DNA of 64,000 bases from Marixanthomonas spongiae (lineage in GTDB: Bacteria; Bacteroidota; Bacteroidia; Flavobacteriales; Flavobacteriaceae). Both the position numbers and the translations under genes were made by a program. The stretch covers positions 124,001 to 188,000 of the forward strand of contig NZ_QEHR01000003.1 of assembly GCF_003095375.1 (NCBI RefSeq). The letters are read 5' to 3'. The notes below the pieces were generated by a model that saw only the letters and a list, made by a program, of their open reading frames with translations, was not told the origin of the DNA and ran no database searches. Shown one piece after another: positions 35,604 through 44,530 of the stretch (the stretch's first letter is position 1; each line of letters begins with the position of its first letter).

Positions 35604-36896
35604 TTAGGTTTCCAAAACCGTTCGCATGGCTTGGGCTTTTAGCAAGCATTCCTCGTATTCATTTTCGGGAACCGATTTTGCCGTTATGGCGCCTCCTACC
35701 GAGAAGCTAACGTATTTTTTAGCTTCGTTGTATAAAATACTGCGGATGACCACGTTAAAATCGAAATCGCCCGTGGGAGTAAAATAGCCCACTGCTCCGC
35801 TGTATAGGCCGCGTTTGGCATCTTCAAGCGTTTCGATTATTTTCATGGCCGAAACTTTTGGGGCACCTGTCATACTACCCATTGGAAAACTGTTTTTAAT
35901 AATTTCGACCGGGGAAACCGATGCTTTCACTTCGCAACGAATGGTGGAAATCATTTGGTGTACTTGCTCGAAGGTATAGATTTTACAAAGTTCTTCTACC
36001 TCAACGGTCCCTTTTTTGGCAATACGGGAAAGGTCGTTTCGCACCAAATCGGTTATCATGATGTTTTCGCTGCGTTCTTTGGGATCGTTCTGTAATGCTT
36101 CTGCCATTTTTTGGTCTTCGGAAGGATTTGGCAACCGCTTGGCCGTCCCTTTAATAGGTTGGGAAATCACTGTATTGCCTGTTTTTTTTAAATACCGTTC
36201 AGGCGAAGCCGATAGGGCGTACAACTGGGAAAGCTTTAAAAAAGTGGCGAAAGGCGGACGGGAAATCTCGTTTAAATGAAAAAAAGTGGACAAGGGATCG
36301 ATCCCGGTAGCTTCGGCGTAAAATTCTTGACAGAAATTGGCTTCGTAGATGTCGCCGCGTTCTATGTGTTTCAACATACGGCCTACTTTCTCAAAATAGT
36401 CATCTTTAGTTGTTCGTAACCTGATTTTCACTGAATCATTTGTGTTGATTGCTTCAGGAACTGTTGTATTTTCAATGGTTTCCCAATCACTTTCCAGTTC
36501 GTCACTAACCACGTTCAAATACTGAATTTCCACTTCCGTTTCAGAAAAAAAGAAAATTTTTTTAGGCTGAAAAAACTGTAAATCGGGAAAAGCCAACCCA
36601 TCATCATTGGAAGAGGAAAGGTTCTCCACATCATTTTTCAAATCGTAGGTCAAATAACCGAAAATCCAGTCTTTTGCAGTACGTTGGTATTCTTCCAGTT
36701 TTTCAAAAGCGTTAAAGTGATCGGTCCGGATGGAAGTAAACGCATCGACGGCCAAAATTGCCTGATAGCTGCTGTGGTTGGCCTCAAAGCTGTTGCTGTC
36801 CATCCAAGCCACTTCTTCAAACTGTTGTGCCCAAGTAAGGATGCGGACTTTTACATCGGGCAAAGAAGCAATGGATTTTTTTTTAACGACTCGCAT
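35604..36896 (-). CDS. pabB: Aminodeoxychorismate synthase component I
   Basis: 430 residues from the ATG at 36896 (MRVVKKKSIASLPD), chosen over an in-frame start at 36947 that adds unrelated residues. The chorismate-binding domain fills the C-terminal half: ALSASPERYL, PIKGTAKR, the MITDLVRNDLSRIA block, and FPMGSMTGAPK. The PIKGT motif is characteristic of PabB (the Lys acts on C2 of chorismate) rather than TrpE, which has Ala there. No glutaminase subunit or pabC gene is beside it. It supplies 4-amino-4-deoxychorismate for folate. A -7-like TATGTTTG lies at 36925-36932. Confidence 0.88.
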   Translation of the reverse strand: MRVVKKKSIASLPDVKVRILTWAQQFEEVAWMDSNSFEANHSSYQAILAVDAFTSIRTDHFNAFEKLEEYQRTAKDWIFGYLTYDLKNDVENLSSSNDDGLAFPDLQFFQPKKIFFFSETEVEIQYLNVVSDELESDWETIENTTVPEAINTNDSVKIRLRTTKDDYFEKVGRMLKHIERGDIYEANFCQEFYAEATGIDPLSTFFHLNEISRPPFATFLKLSQLYALSASPERYLKKTGNTVISQPIKGTAKRLPNPSEDQKMAEALQNDPKERSENIMITDLVRNDLSRIAKKGTVEVEELCKIYTFEQVHQMISTIRCEVKASVSPVEIIKNSFPMGSMTGAPKVSAMKIIETLEDAKRGLYSGAVGYFTPTGDFDFNVVIRSILYNEAKKYVSFSVGGAITAKSVPENEYEECLLKAQAMRTVLET

Positions 36897-36944
36897 CGAG
36901 GGTGGATTTACGGTAATTGAAGTACAAACATAGCATTTAGAACG

Positions 36945-36980
36945 CAAAAAACCATTCCGTAGCTTCTGGAATGGTTTTTA
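36945..36980 (-). terminator. Terminator between pabB and lpdA
   Basis: Perfect AAACCATTCC / GGAATGGTTT stem with an 9-nt loop and A/T runs on both sides. It lies just downstream of lpdA in plus coordinates but upstream of lpdA's stop on the other side; given that lpdA ends at 37006 on the minus strand, it terminates lpdA transcription before pabB. Confidence 0.85.
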
Positions 36981-37005
36981 ATGTAACTAATTTATAAAAA
37001 ACAGA

Positions 37006-38409
37006 TTACGTATGTATCGGTCTGTTTTCAGTTGCAGCCAATGCCGCTTCTTTAACCGCTTCTGCATACGTTGGATGCGCGTGGCTCATACGGGCAATAT
37101 CTTCTGCGCTGGCCCTGTATTCCATGGCCGTTACGGCTTCGGCTATTAAATCGGCTGCGCGGGCACCTACCATGTGAACGCCCAACACCTCATCGGTTTC
37201 CTTATCGGCCAAGATTTTTATAAATCCGTCAGTATCGCCGCTGGCCCGGCTTCTTCCCAGTGCACGCATCGGGAACTGGCCGCTTTTATATTCAACCTTA
37301 TCTTCTTTTAACTGTTCTTCGGTTTTTCCTACCGAAGCCACTTCTGGCCACGTATAGACCACACTTGGGATAAGGTTATAATTGATGTGCGGTTTTTGGT
37401 CGGCCAGTTGTTCGGCCACCAGCGTTCCTTCTTCCGAAGCTTTATGCGCCAACATGGCACCTTTTACCACATCGCCAATGGCATAGATGTTTTTCACGTT
37501 GGTCTGTAAATGCTCGTTGACCTCAATCTGGCCTTTTTCATTTACTTTTACCCCAGCGTTTTCTGCTTTTAAACCATCGGTATAGGGTCTTCTTCCTACT
37601 GAAACCAAGCAGTAATCACCAGTAAAAGTTACTTCTTTGTCTTTTTTATCGGTTGCAGTGATGGTTACCTCGTCTTTTTTTCTTTCTACTGCGGAAACTT
37701 TATGCGATACATAAAATTTCACACCTTGTTTTTTCATCACCTTGGTCAATTCTTTGCTTTGTGCTTTGTCCATCGTAGGTATGATGCGGTCCATATATTC
37801 CACCACGGAAACCTCGGCACCCAAACGGCGATATACTTGACCCAGTTCCAGCCCAATGACGCCACCGCCTATAACGACCATGTGTTTTGGGATTTCTTTT
37901 AAAACCAATGCTTCGGTCGAGGTAATGATGCGTTCTTTATCCAATTCAATAAAAGGAAGGGTCGCGGGCTTGCTTCCGGTGGCGATAATGGTGTTTTTTG
38001 CTTCGATGGTTTTGTCACCATCATCGGAAGAAATTACAATATGGGTTTCATCTTTAAAAGAACCTACACCGGTAAATACGTCGATTTTGTTTTTGTTCAT
38101 CAAGAAATCGATCCCTTTGGTGGTTTGTTCCACTACGGAAGCTTTACGATCGATCATTTTTTTGAAGTTGATTTTTACATCGCCAGGAAGTTCGATCCCG
38201 TGGTCTTCAAAATGTTTGACGGTTTCCTCGTAATGGTGCGAAGAGTCCAGTAACGCTTTACTGGGGATACAGCCCACATTAAGACAGGTGCCCCCAAGGG
38301 TATTATATTTTTCGATTATTGCGGTTTTCATCCCGAGCTGTGCGCAGCGAATGGCGGCAACATATCCTCCAGGACCAGAACCGATAACGGCAACATCGTA
38401 TTTTGACAT
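37006..38409 (-). CDS. lpdA: Dihydrolipoyl dehydrogenase (E3)
   Basis: 467 residues from the ATG at 38409 (MSKYDVAVIGSGPGGY), preferred over 38496 because the FAD-binding GxGxxG follows directly. The redox disulfide is GGTCLNVGCIPSKALL; the NAD-binding block is MVVIGGGVIGLELGQV; the C-terminal His-Glu pair is in HAHPTYAEAVKEAA. It reoxidises dihydrolipoamide in pyruvate, 2-oxoglutarate and branched-chain dehydrogenase complexes and the glycine cleavage system. No E1 or E2 gene is adjacent. A TACCTTTG motif at 38436-38443 on the minus strand fits its -7 box, and a terminator follows. Confidence 0.95.
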   Translation of the reverse strand: MSKYDVAVIGSGPGGYVAAIRCAQLGMKTAIIEKYNTLGGTCLNVGCIPSKALLDSSHHYEETVKHFEDHGIELPGDVKINFKKMIDRKASVVEQTTKGIDFLMNKNKIDVFTGVGSFKDETHIVISSDDGDKTIEAKNTIIATGSKPATLPFIELDKERIITSTEALVLKEIPKHMVVIGGGVIGLELGQVYRRLGAEVSVVEYMDRIIPTMDKAQSKELTKVMKKQGVKFYVSHKVSAVERKKDEVTITATDKKDKEVTFTGDYCLVSVGRRPYTDGLKAENAGVKVNEKGQIEVNEHLQTNVKNIYAIGDVVKGAMLAHKASEEGTLVAEQLADQKPHINYNLIPSVVYTWPEVASVGKTEEQLKEDKVEYKSGQFPMRALGRSRASGDTDGFIKILADKETDEVLGVHMVGARAADLIAEAVTAMEYRASAEDIARMSHAHPTYAEAVKEAALAATENRPIHT

Positions 38410-38435
38410 AATCTGTGGTTTTAATTTTGAAGGGA

Positions 38436-38443
38436 CAAAGGTA
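38436..38443 (-). promoter_or_regulatory. -7 box of lpdA
   Basis: TACCTTTG on the minus strand, 27 bp before the lpdA ATG; exact TAnnTTTG match without a clear -33 element. Confidence 0.45.
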
Positions 38444-38532
38444 CGATAGTCTACTATAGTTTGAAAATTTAAGGGTTCAAAAATTTGTGGAGCCAAGAAG
38501 TATAAACCGTGGAACGGAACATCAAAGGGTTT

Positions 38533-40128
38533 CTATTTGCCACTTTTTATTTTATTCAAGACATACTGTAATTCTGAATCGATTCCCGCTTCCCTATCTT
38601 TGCGTGTGGGGGTGATTTCTACATCGGGCTTTACGCCATAACCATCGGGTGCTGTTTTATACGGTGCTTCAAGTTGCATGATCCCCATCCTGAGCCTTAC
38701 CTTGGTATTGGGCAGCTCGTAATTCCTGAAAAGCCCAGCAACCGTGCCATTGTAGGCGCCACCCGTTTCCTGCCCTATAAATGTTGCCCTATCTGTAGCT
38801 TTTAGGTGTGTGGATAAAATGGAGGATGCTGAAAAGGAGTTTCCGTTAATCAACACATAAACAGCTCCTTTATAAGTGTTTTCTTTGGGTTTTTGCGTGT
38901 TGGTGTATTTCCAGCGGTAGTAGATTTTTTCTTCTTGTTTTTCGGTTTTTATAAGGTTATGCACTGCGATGAAGGGTGAAAAAACAACCCCCAATCCCTT
39001 TAGAAACCAGGAGTTGCCATTCGCAAACAAAAAATTCAGGAACGGTAGCCTATTGGTTACTTCACTTTTATTGATAAATTGATATTCCTCATCGGTCAAA
39101 TAGCCGTAAAGTTCATTTATTTCGGCGAGTCTTCCACCACCGTTGTCGCGAAGGTCTATAATAAGGTGTTTGGTTCCTACCGCGTCCATAGCCGCAAAGC
39201 TTTCTTCATAAAAATCGTCATAACTACCATTGGTAAAGCCCCGTATTTTCATATAGGCCACCGTACTATCGCTATCCATAAATTTAAAAATGCGCGTAAA
39301 CTCGTCCTTTTCTTTAATGTATCCGTATTTATCATTTAGTTTTCTTTTTTCCCTACGGGCAATGCGGGCGGCTTTTCGCTCTTCACGGGTCATTCGCTGT
39401 TTTTTTGAATTAGCCGTACTGTCTTTTTCAGCTTTATCTTTTGGGGCTATCCAATGAAACGTTTTGTTAAAAACCGAATCTGTGTTCTTGAACGTTACTT
39501 TTAAACTATCGACAAATCCTTGGTTTTTTCGGTAAAATTTAGGAAATCGTGACCCCACCATCCCCTCAAAAAGCGTTGTGTTATACCCATCGCTTGCAAT
39601 CAAGGTGTTGTATTTTTCTATAAGGAATTTGGGGTGCGCTCCACCAACGGCAACCACTTCGGCACCTACCAAGGCGGAGTCTTTTTCATTCGCATCGATG
39701 ACCCACAGTTTGTCGTTCAAATACTCAAAATCCATGGCGTTGAACGCAAATTTTTTATCCCGGAATTTTTTACGTGCTTTCCGTTTTCTTTTTATGTATG
39801 GCGGACTCACACTGATGTGGCCTTGATGCACGTGGGTCACGACTTGTGCCAGCTTTTCATAGAATTCCCGGCTGGTCAATGGCGTTTTAATAGCTTGTTT
39901 TAAGCTGTCAAACTTAAAGTCCAGTGTTTCTTTTGCCGTGTATTGATAGAGTTTTGGGTGATATTTTTTAAGCTGGGCATAAGCAATATCGACATCTTCG
40001 CGCAGTTCGGAAACCGTATGGTTTTTTGAAATTTGTTTATTGTATTTTTTGACACTTGCACAGGAGGTTGCCAGTATGAGCCCAGCAATTAAAAAGGCTG
40101 GTCTTATTAAAAGAAAGGTTTTGGTCAT
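38533..40128 (-). CDS. S41-family (tail-specific protease-like) peptidase lipoprotein
   Basis: 531 residues from the ATG at 40128 (MTKTFLLIRPAFLIAG). A lipobox (LATSC, Cys23) indicates a lipoprotein. The protease domain occupies the C-terminal half: HLIIDLRDNGGG, VYVLINGNSFSASSIL (nucleophile Ser probably in SAS, near residue 433) and ATFIGQETGGAYNG. An unusual very basic stretch, residues 229-267 (with REERKAARIARREKRK type composition), interrupts the region before the catalytic domain. A TATTTTTG box at 40152-40159 lies upstream. Substrate unknown; an envelope protein-processing role is inferred. Confidence 0.83.
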   Translation of the reverse strand: MTKTFLLIRPAFLIAGLILATSCASVKKYNKQISKNHTVSELREDVDIAYAQLKKYHPKLYQYTAKETLDFKFDSLKQAIKTPLTSREFYEKLAQVVTHVHQGHISVSPPYIKRKRKARKKFRDKKFAFNAMDFEYLNDKLWVIDANEKDSALVGAEVVAVGGAHPKFLIEKYNTLIASDGYNTTLFEGMVGSRFPKFYRKNQGFVDSLKVTFKNTDSVFNKTFHWIAPKDKAEKDSTANSKKQRMTREERKAARIARREKRKLNDKYGYIKEKDEFTRIFKFMDSDSTVAYMKIRGFTNGSYDDFYEESFAAMDAVGTKHLIIDLRDNGGGRLAEINELYGYLTDEEYQFINKSEVTNRLPFLNFLFANGNSWFLKGLGVVFSPFIAVHNLIKTEKQEEKIYYRWKYTNTQKPKENTYKGAVYVLINGNSFSASSILSTHLKATDRATFIGQETGGAYNGTVAGLFRNYELPNTKVRLRMGIMQLEAPYKTAPDGYGVKPDVEITPTRKDREAGIDSELQYVLNKIKSGK

Positions 40129-40151
40129 GTAGATTTTATTGATCGGTACAT

Positions 40152-40159
40152 CAAAAATA
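40152..40159 (-). promoter_or_regulatory. -7 box of the S41 peptidase gene
   Basis: TATTTTTG on the minus strand, 24 bp before the chosen ATG at 40128. It supports the shorter start over the upstream in-frame ATG at 40248. Confidence 0.45.
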
Positions 40160-40259
40160 GCCTTTTGTTTGAAAAAGCACGCAGCAGCCCCAATATTCTT
40201 CACGGTATTTATAAAAGCTATCGAGCCATAACCATAAGTAGTACCCAAACTCCGCCAAT

Positions 40260-40715
40260 TTATACGCTAAGTTGCGTTGTATTCTTCACTTCACTAATGC
40301 TAAAGGAACTCTGTGTGCTCCCAATGTGTTTGATAGTCGTGAGCTTGTTGACCATAAACGACCGAAATTGCTTAATATCTTTCACAACCACTTTTAATAA
40401 ATAATCATAATCGCCGCTTACATGAAAACACTCCAAAACCTCGTCAAGACTGGTGACTTCTTCTTCAAATTTTGTCAAGTAGTCTTGGGCGTGCTGCACC
40501 AGTTTTATGTGGCAGAACACGGTAAAGCCCTTGTTTACCTTTTCTTTATCCAATAAAGCCACGTACTTGGTAATCACTCCTTCCCGTTCCAGTTTTTTAA
40601 TGCGTTCATATACAGCTGTTACCGAAAGGTTCAGTTGCAAGGCAAGTTGTTTATTGGTTTGTTTAGCGTTTTGCTGAAGCAATTGCAGCAAGGCTTTGTC
40701 TTTTTTGTCTAACAT
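40260..40715 (-). CDS. Lrp/AsnC-family transcriptional regulator
   Basis: A 151-residue Lrp/AsnC protein of standard size: N-terminal winged helix (LDKKDKALLQLLQQNAKQTNKQLALQLNLSVTAVYERIKKLEREGVI region) and a C-terminal RAM ligand-binding domain (GFTVFCHIKLVQH, VLECFHVSGDYDYLLKVVVKDI). It is divergent from the Cys/Met PLP enzyme at 40895, and CTGAAA-rich sites lie between them, so it probably controls that gene in response to an amino acid such as methionine, cysteine or leucine. Such regulators are often global in other bacteria; here the context suggests a local one. Confidence 0.9.
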   Translation of the reverse strand: MLDKKDKALLQLLQQNAKQTNKQLALQLNLSVTAVYERIKKLEREGVITKYVALLDKEKVNKGFTVFCHIKLVQHAQDYLTKFEEEVTSLDEVLECFHVSGDYDYLLKVVVKDIKQFRSFMVNKLTTIKHIGSTQSSFSISEVKNTTQLSV

Positions 40716-40721
40716 ATTATC

Positions 40722-40764
40722 TGAAAAATTTTCTGAAACATACTGAAATTAATGAATATTTCAG
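40722..40764. promoter_or_regulatory. Putative Lrp operator region with CTGAAA repeats
   Basis: A perfect inverted repeat CTGAAAT-N8-ATTTCAG (40743-40764) is preceded by two further CTGAAA copies (in 40722-40741), spaced about 12 and 10 bp. It sits just upstream of the lrp start (40715) and about 60 bp before the divergent promoter. Typical of multi-site Lrp binding. Confidence 0.55.
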
Positions 40765-40823
40765 CAATAAAAACTGTAATTATTTATTTGAACTGTTTTA
40801 TATTCTGAATATTAAACTAACTA

Positions 40824-40854
40824 TTGATAAATTGTCTAACTACTACTACTTTTG
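40824..40854 (+). promoter_or_regulatory. Promoter of the Cys/Met PLP enzyme gene
   Basis: TTG (40824-40826), 20-bp spacer, then TACTTTTG (40847-40854), a good fit to the Bacteroidetes -33/-7 consensus. Predicted leader is about 34 nt. Confidence 0.6.
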
Positions 40855-40894
40855 AAGAAATTAACACGTAATTATATACTAAAAACATACCACC

Positions 40895-42106
40895 ATGGCC
40901 AATTCTAACGATTTCAATCCGGCAGACAACATTCAAGACCTCCAGTATTTTGGGGAATTTGGAGGGGTGAACCCTTCCATCTCCGATTCTTCGACCTACA
41001 CCTTCCTTTCAGCCAAAACCATGTTCGATACCTTTGAAGGCGATGCAGAAGGCTGTTACTTATACTCCCGTCATTCTTCGCCTTCAAATTTATATCTCGG
41101 TGAAGCTTTGGCCGCTATGGAAGGTACCGAGACGGCTAATGTCGCCGCAACCGGTATGGGCGCCATTGTACCGGCACTCTTACAATTGTGCTGCGCCGGT
41201 GACCACATAGTTTCCAGTAGGACCATTTACGGCGGAACCTACGCCTTCCTAAAGAATTTTGCCCCAAAGCTGAACATCAATACTGCTTTTGTCGATATTA
41301 CCGATATCGATAAAGTAGAAGCGGCCATCACCAAAAACACCAAAGTGATTTTTTGTGAAACGGTAAGCAATCCGTTACTGGAAGTAGCCGATATCGCCGA
41401 ACTTTCCAAACTTGCTAAAAAACACGGTGTAAAATTATTGGTGGACAATACCTTCTCCCCGCTTTCTGTTTCACCTGCAAAATTTGGGGCCGATGTAGTG
41501 CTGCACAGTTTGACCAAGTTCATTAACGGTAGCAGCGATACCATGGGCGGTGTTATGTGCGGTACACAAGAGTTTATAGACGAACTGAGGAACGTAAACG
41601 ATGGTGCCAGTATGTTGATGGGAGCCTCGATGGACAGCATGCGTGCTGCGTCCATCCTTAAAAATTTGCGCACCTTGCACATTCGGGTGAAACAGCACAG
41701 TAAAAACGCGATGTACTTGGCCGAAAAATTTCAAAATGATGGACTAAAAACCGTGTATCCAGGATTGGCCTCGCACCCCAGCCATGAGAAATTCAAAAAA
41801 ATGATGAATGCCGAATACGGTTATGGCGGTATGTTGACGGTTGATGTTGGGAATTTGGACAAAGCCAACGAACTGATGGAATTGATGCAAGAACGCAATT
41901 TGGGTTATTTGGCAGTAAGTTTAGGATTTTATAAAACTTTGTTCAGTGCGCCGGGAACCTCAACCTCTTCAGAAATTCCCGAAGAAGAACAAGCCGAAAT
42001 GGGCCTCACCGACGGATTGATCCGGTTTTCAATTGGCTTGGACAATAACATAGAACGTACGTATAAAATGATGCGGGAATGTATGTTAAAGGTTGGGGTT
42101 TTGTAG
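40895..42106 (+). CDS. PLP-dependent Cys/Met metabolism enzyme (methionine gamma-lyase or related)
   Basis: A 403-residue fold-type I PLP enzyme of the Cys/Met family. The cofactor Lys208 is in HSLTKFINGSSD, and Asp184 in VDNTFSPL binds the pyridine nitrogen. Family members include cystathionine gamma-synthase/lyase, O-acetylhomoserine sulfhydrylase and methionine gamma-lyase. The active-site loop reads IYGGTYAF: Gly stands where true methionine gamma-lyases have the diagnostic Cys (YGCT), which argues against that function. The partners (divergent Lrp, following NhaC transporter) suggest sulfur amino-acid catabolism or uptake. It has its own promoter and terminator. Confidence 0.82.
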   Translation: MANSNDFNPADNIQDLQYFGEFGGVNPSISDSSTYTFLSAKTMFDTFEGDAEGCYLYSRHSSPSNLYLGEALAAMEGTETANVAATGMGAIVPALLQLCCAGDHIVSSRTIYGGTYAFLKNFAPKLNINTAFVDITDIDKVEAAITKNTKVIFCETVSNPLLEVADIAELSKLAKKHGVKLLVDNTFSPLSVSPAKFGADVVLHSLTKFINGSSDTMGGVMCGTQEFIDELRNVNDGASMLMGASMDSMRAASILKNLRTLHIRVKQHSKNAMYLAEKFQNDGLKTVYPGLASHPSHEKFKKMMNAEYGYGGMLTVDVGNLDKANELMELMQERNLGYLAVSLGFYKTLFSAPGTSTSSEIPEEEQAEMGLTDGLIRFSIGLDNNIERTYKMMRECMLKVGVL

Positions 42107-42130
42107 GACTTCCTAAATATAATTTTATCT

Positions 42131-42167
42131 AAAAGCGAACGTAGTTTTATACTAACGTTCGCTTTTT
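42131..42167 (+). terminator. Terminator after the Cys/Met enzyme gene
   Basis: Perfect 12-bp inverted repeat (AAAAGCGAACGT / ACGTTCGCTTTT) with a 12-nt loop and trailing T run, 24 bp after the stop codon. It separates the gene from nhaC. Confidence 0.9.
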
Positions 42168-42227
42168 CATTTGCATACCTTTTAACAAAATCGTAACATT
42201 ACACATCAAAAAACTAAACCCAATTTA

Positions 42228-43721
42228 ATGGACAGCCAAAACATCGAACCAAGAGAACCTCAAGATGAACACATTGTAGAAAACAAAGAATTGAATATCT
42301 GGGAAGCGTTAATCCCTGTGGTGGCCCTCATTATTATGCTGTTCTATAACGTATTCTATGCGTATGGCGACGATGCTTTGAGCGGAAGCAACCAGTTTAT
42401 ATTATTGATGGGCGCTGCCGTTGCCGCCATAGTCGGGGCGTTTAACAAGGTGAAGTTCAGCCAGATGGTGGAAGAGGTTTCAGAAAACGTAAAATCGACC
42501 ACCGGGGCTATTTTAATCCTTTTGTTTGTCGGTTCCTTGGCCGGTACTTGGATGATTAGCGGGGTGATCCCCACCATGATTTATTACGGTCTCCAAGTGC
42601 TAAACCCAACCATATTTTTAGCCTCTTGCGTCATTATTTGTGCGGTCATTTCCATCGCGACAGGAAGTAGCTGGACCACGTCTGCCACTGTGGGCATTGC
42701 GCTGATAGGAATAGCGGGGGCACTGGGCATTTCTTTAGGTATGACAGCCGGCGCTATACTTTCTGGGGCTTATTTTGGAGATAAGCTTTCCCCATTGAGC
42801 GACACCACCAACTTAGCGCCAGCTATGGCCGGTACCGACCTGTTTACCCACATTCGCTATATGACGTTTACCACGGTGCCTACCATTGCCATAACCATTA
42901 TCGTTTTTATCATCATTGGCTTGGGCCTAGATCCCAAAGGAGCCGTGGATACGGAAGCGATATTGACCTCCATAGAAGCTTCGTTTACGATAAGTCCTTG
43001 GTTGTTTGTAGTTCCCCTTTTGGTCATTGTGATGATCATAAAAAAAACACCCCCGCTTATTGCATTGCTTGCCGGTACGCTATTGGGAGCATTGGCAGCC
43101 CTCATTTTTCAACCAAATATCGTGGCTACCATTGGCGGTAGCGACACCCTCACGTTTGCCAGCGGATACAAAGGTATTATGGATGCCATTACCGTTGATA
43201 CAGCAGTAGCTACCGAAAATGAAGCCTTGAGCGATTTGTTTTCGGCCGGCGGCATGTACGGCATGCTGGGGACCATCTGGCTTATTATCTGTGCTATGGT
43301 CTTTGGCGGTGTCATGGACGCTATTGGAGCACTGGCCGCTATAAGCAAAGCACTGTTAAAATTGTTCCATACCACTTTTGGACTGTTTGCAAGCACGGTA
43401 GCCAGCTGTTTGGCATTGAACCTTACGGCATCGGACCAATACTTAGCTATCGTTGTTCCCGGAAAAATGTATGCCAAGGCGTATAAAGACAAAGGCTTGG
43501 CGCCGGAAAACCTTTCCCGGACGTTGGAAGACAGCGGTACGGTAACGTCGGTGCTCGTCCCGTGGAACACTTGCGGAGCCTATCACTCCAAAGTATTGGG
43601 CGTGGGCGTGGGCGAATTTTTCTTCTTTGCTATCTTTAACTGGCTCAGCCCATTTATGACGCTTTTATTTGCAGCGTTCCGCATAAAAATAAGAATGCTC
43701 ACCCAAGCCAAAAGCGCCTAA
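42228..43721 (+). CDS. NhaC-family Na+/H+ antiporter-like transporter
   Basis: A 497-residue membrane protein with about 11-12 transmembrane helices and the NhaC family motifs ISIATGSSWTTSATVGIALIG (in this form) and GAYFGDKLSPLSDTTNLAPAMAG. It exchanges Na+ and H+ or, in some clades, carries amino acids; NhaC-type MetT proteins have been predicted as methionine transporters. Adjacency to a Cys/Met enzyme and an Lrp regulator makes amino-acid uptake plausible, but a plain antiporter fits too. It sits behind a terminator, so it is expected to have its own promoter. Confidence 0.85.
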   Translation: MDSQNIEPREPQDEHIVENKELNIWEALIPVVALIIMLFYNVFYAYGDDALSGSNQFILLMGAAVAAIVGAFNKVKFSQMVEEVSENVKSTTGAILILLFVGSLAGTWMISGVIPTMIYYGLQVLNPTIFLASCVIICAVISIATGSSWTTSATVGIALIGIAGALGISLGMTAGAILSGAYFGDKLSPLSDTTNLAPAMAGTDLFTHIRYMTFTTVPTIAITIIVFIIIGLGLDPKGAVDTEAILTSIEASFTISPWLFVVPLLVIVMIIKKTPPLIALLAGTLLGALAALIFQPNIVATIGGSDTLTFASGYKGIMDAITVDTAVATENEALSDLFSAGGMYGMLGTIWLIICAMVFGGVMDAIGALAAISKALLKLFHTTFGLFASTVASCLALNLTASDQYLAIVVPGKMYAKAYKDKGLAPENLSRTLEDSGTVTSVLVPWNTCGAYHSKVLGVGVGEFFFFAIFNWLSPFMTLLFAAFRIKIRMLTQAKSA

Positions 43722-43842
43722 AACCACAGTGCTTACAGGTTCTAAAATATTTTCTTATAGTTTTATAGTACAACTATTTGTTTTGTCTATACTAAAATAG
43801 AATTTTACGTTTTCATTTAGAAAATTAAGCGGTTAATTATCC

Positions 43843-43850
43843 TATTTTTG
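43843..43850 (+). promoter_or_regulatory. -7 box of the peroxiredoxin gene
   Basis: TATTTTTG, 39 bp before the ATG at 43890. Matches TAnnTTTG; a TTTA about 23 bp upstream is a weak -33 candidate. Confidence 0.45.
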
Positions 43851-43889
43851 TGGGTGAAATAAAACGATAACCCTTAAAAATAAATAGAT

Positions 43890-44525
43890 ATGTCATTAGT
43901 AGGAAAACAATTCCCAAACATTACAGTAGATGCCATGGACGAGATGGGCGACACCCTTCAGATAAACGTTCTGGAAGAAGCTAAAAAGAACAATAAAAAA
44001 GTAGTGTTGTTCTGGTACCCAAAAGATTTCACGTATGTATGCCCTACTGAAATCCACAAATTTCAAGAAGCTTTAAAACAATTTGAAGACAGGAACACAA
44101 TGGTAATAGGTGCTTCTTGCGATACGCCCGAAGTGCATTTTGCGTGGTTAAACACACCAAAGGACGATGGCGGAATTGAAGGTGTTACCTATCCGTTGTT
44201 GGCAGACACCAACCGCAACCTTTCCAGCGCCTTGGGCATTTTGGACATTGAAGGAGAAGATTATGACGAAGAAAACGACCGCATCACCTTAAAAGGTTCT
44301 TACGTAACCTACCGTGCCACTTACCTTATTGATGAAGAAGGTAAAATCTTCCACGAGAGCGTTAATGATATGCCATTGGGCCGTAACGTAAACGAATACA
44401 TTAGATTGGTTGACGCTTACACCCACGTTCAGGAAAAAGGCGAAGTGTGCCCTGCAAACTGGGAAGAAGGTAAAGAAGCGATGTCAGCTTCCCGCGAAGG
44501 TGTTGCTACATACTTACAAAACTAA
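43890..44525 (+). CDS. Typical 2-Cys peroxiredoxin
   Basis: A 211-residue AhpC/Prx1-type peroxidase. The peroxidatic Cys51 is in FTYVCPTEIHKF, and the resolving Cys187 is in GEVCPANWEEGK, making it a typical 2-Cys enzyme that reduces H2O2 and organic hydroperoxides in the cytosol. It begins a redox cluster with a thioredoxin 5 bp downstream, a probable electron donor. The genes here may be OxyR targets (oxyR is at 17 kb), although no site was identified. Its ATG follows an AAATAAATAG leader. Confidence 0.94.
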   Translation: MSLVGKQFPNITVDAMDEMGDTLQINVLEEAKKNNKKVVLFWYPKDFTYVCPTEIHKFQEALKQFEDRNTMVIGASCDTPEVHFAWLNTPKDDGGIEGVTYPLLADTNRNLSSALGILDIEGEDYDEENDRITLKGSYVTYRATYLIDEEGKIFHESVNDMPLGRNVNEYIRLVDAYTHVQEKGEVCPANWEEGKEAMSASREGVATYLQN

Positions 44526-44530
44526 ATAAC

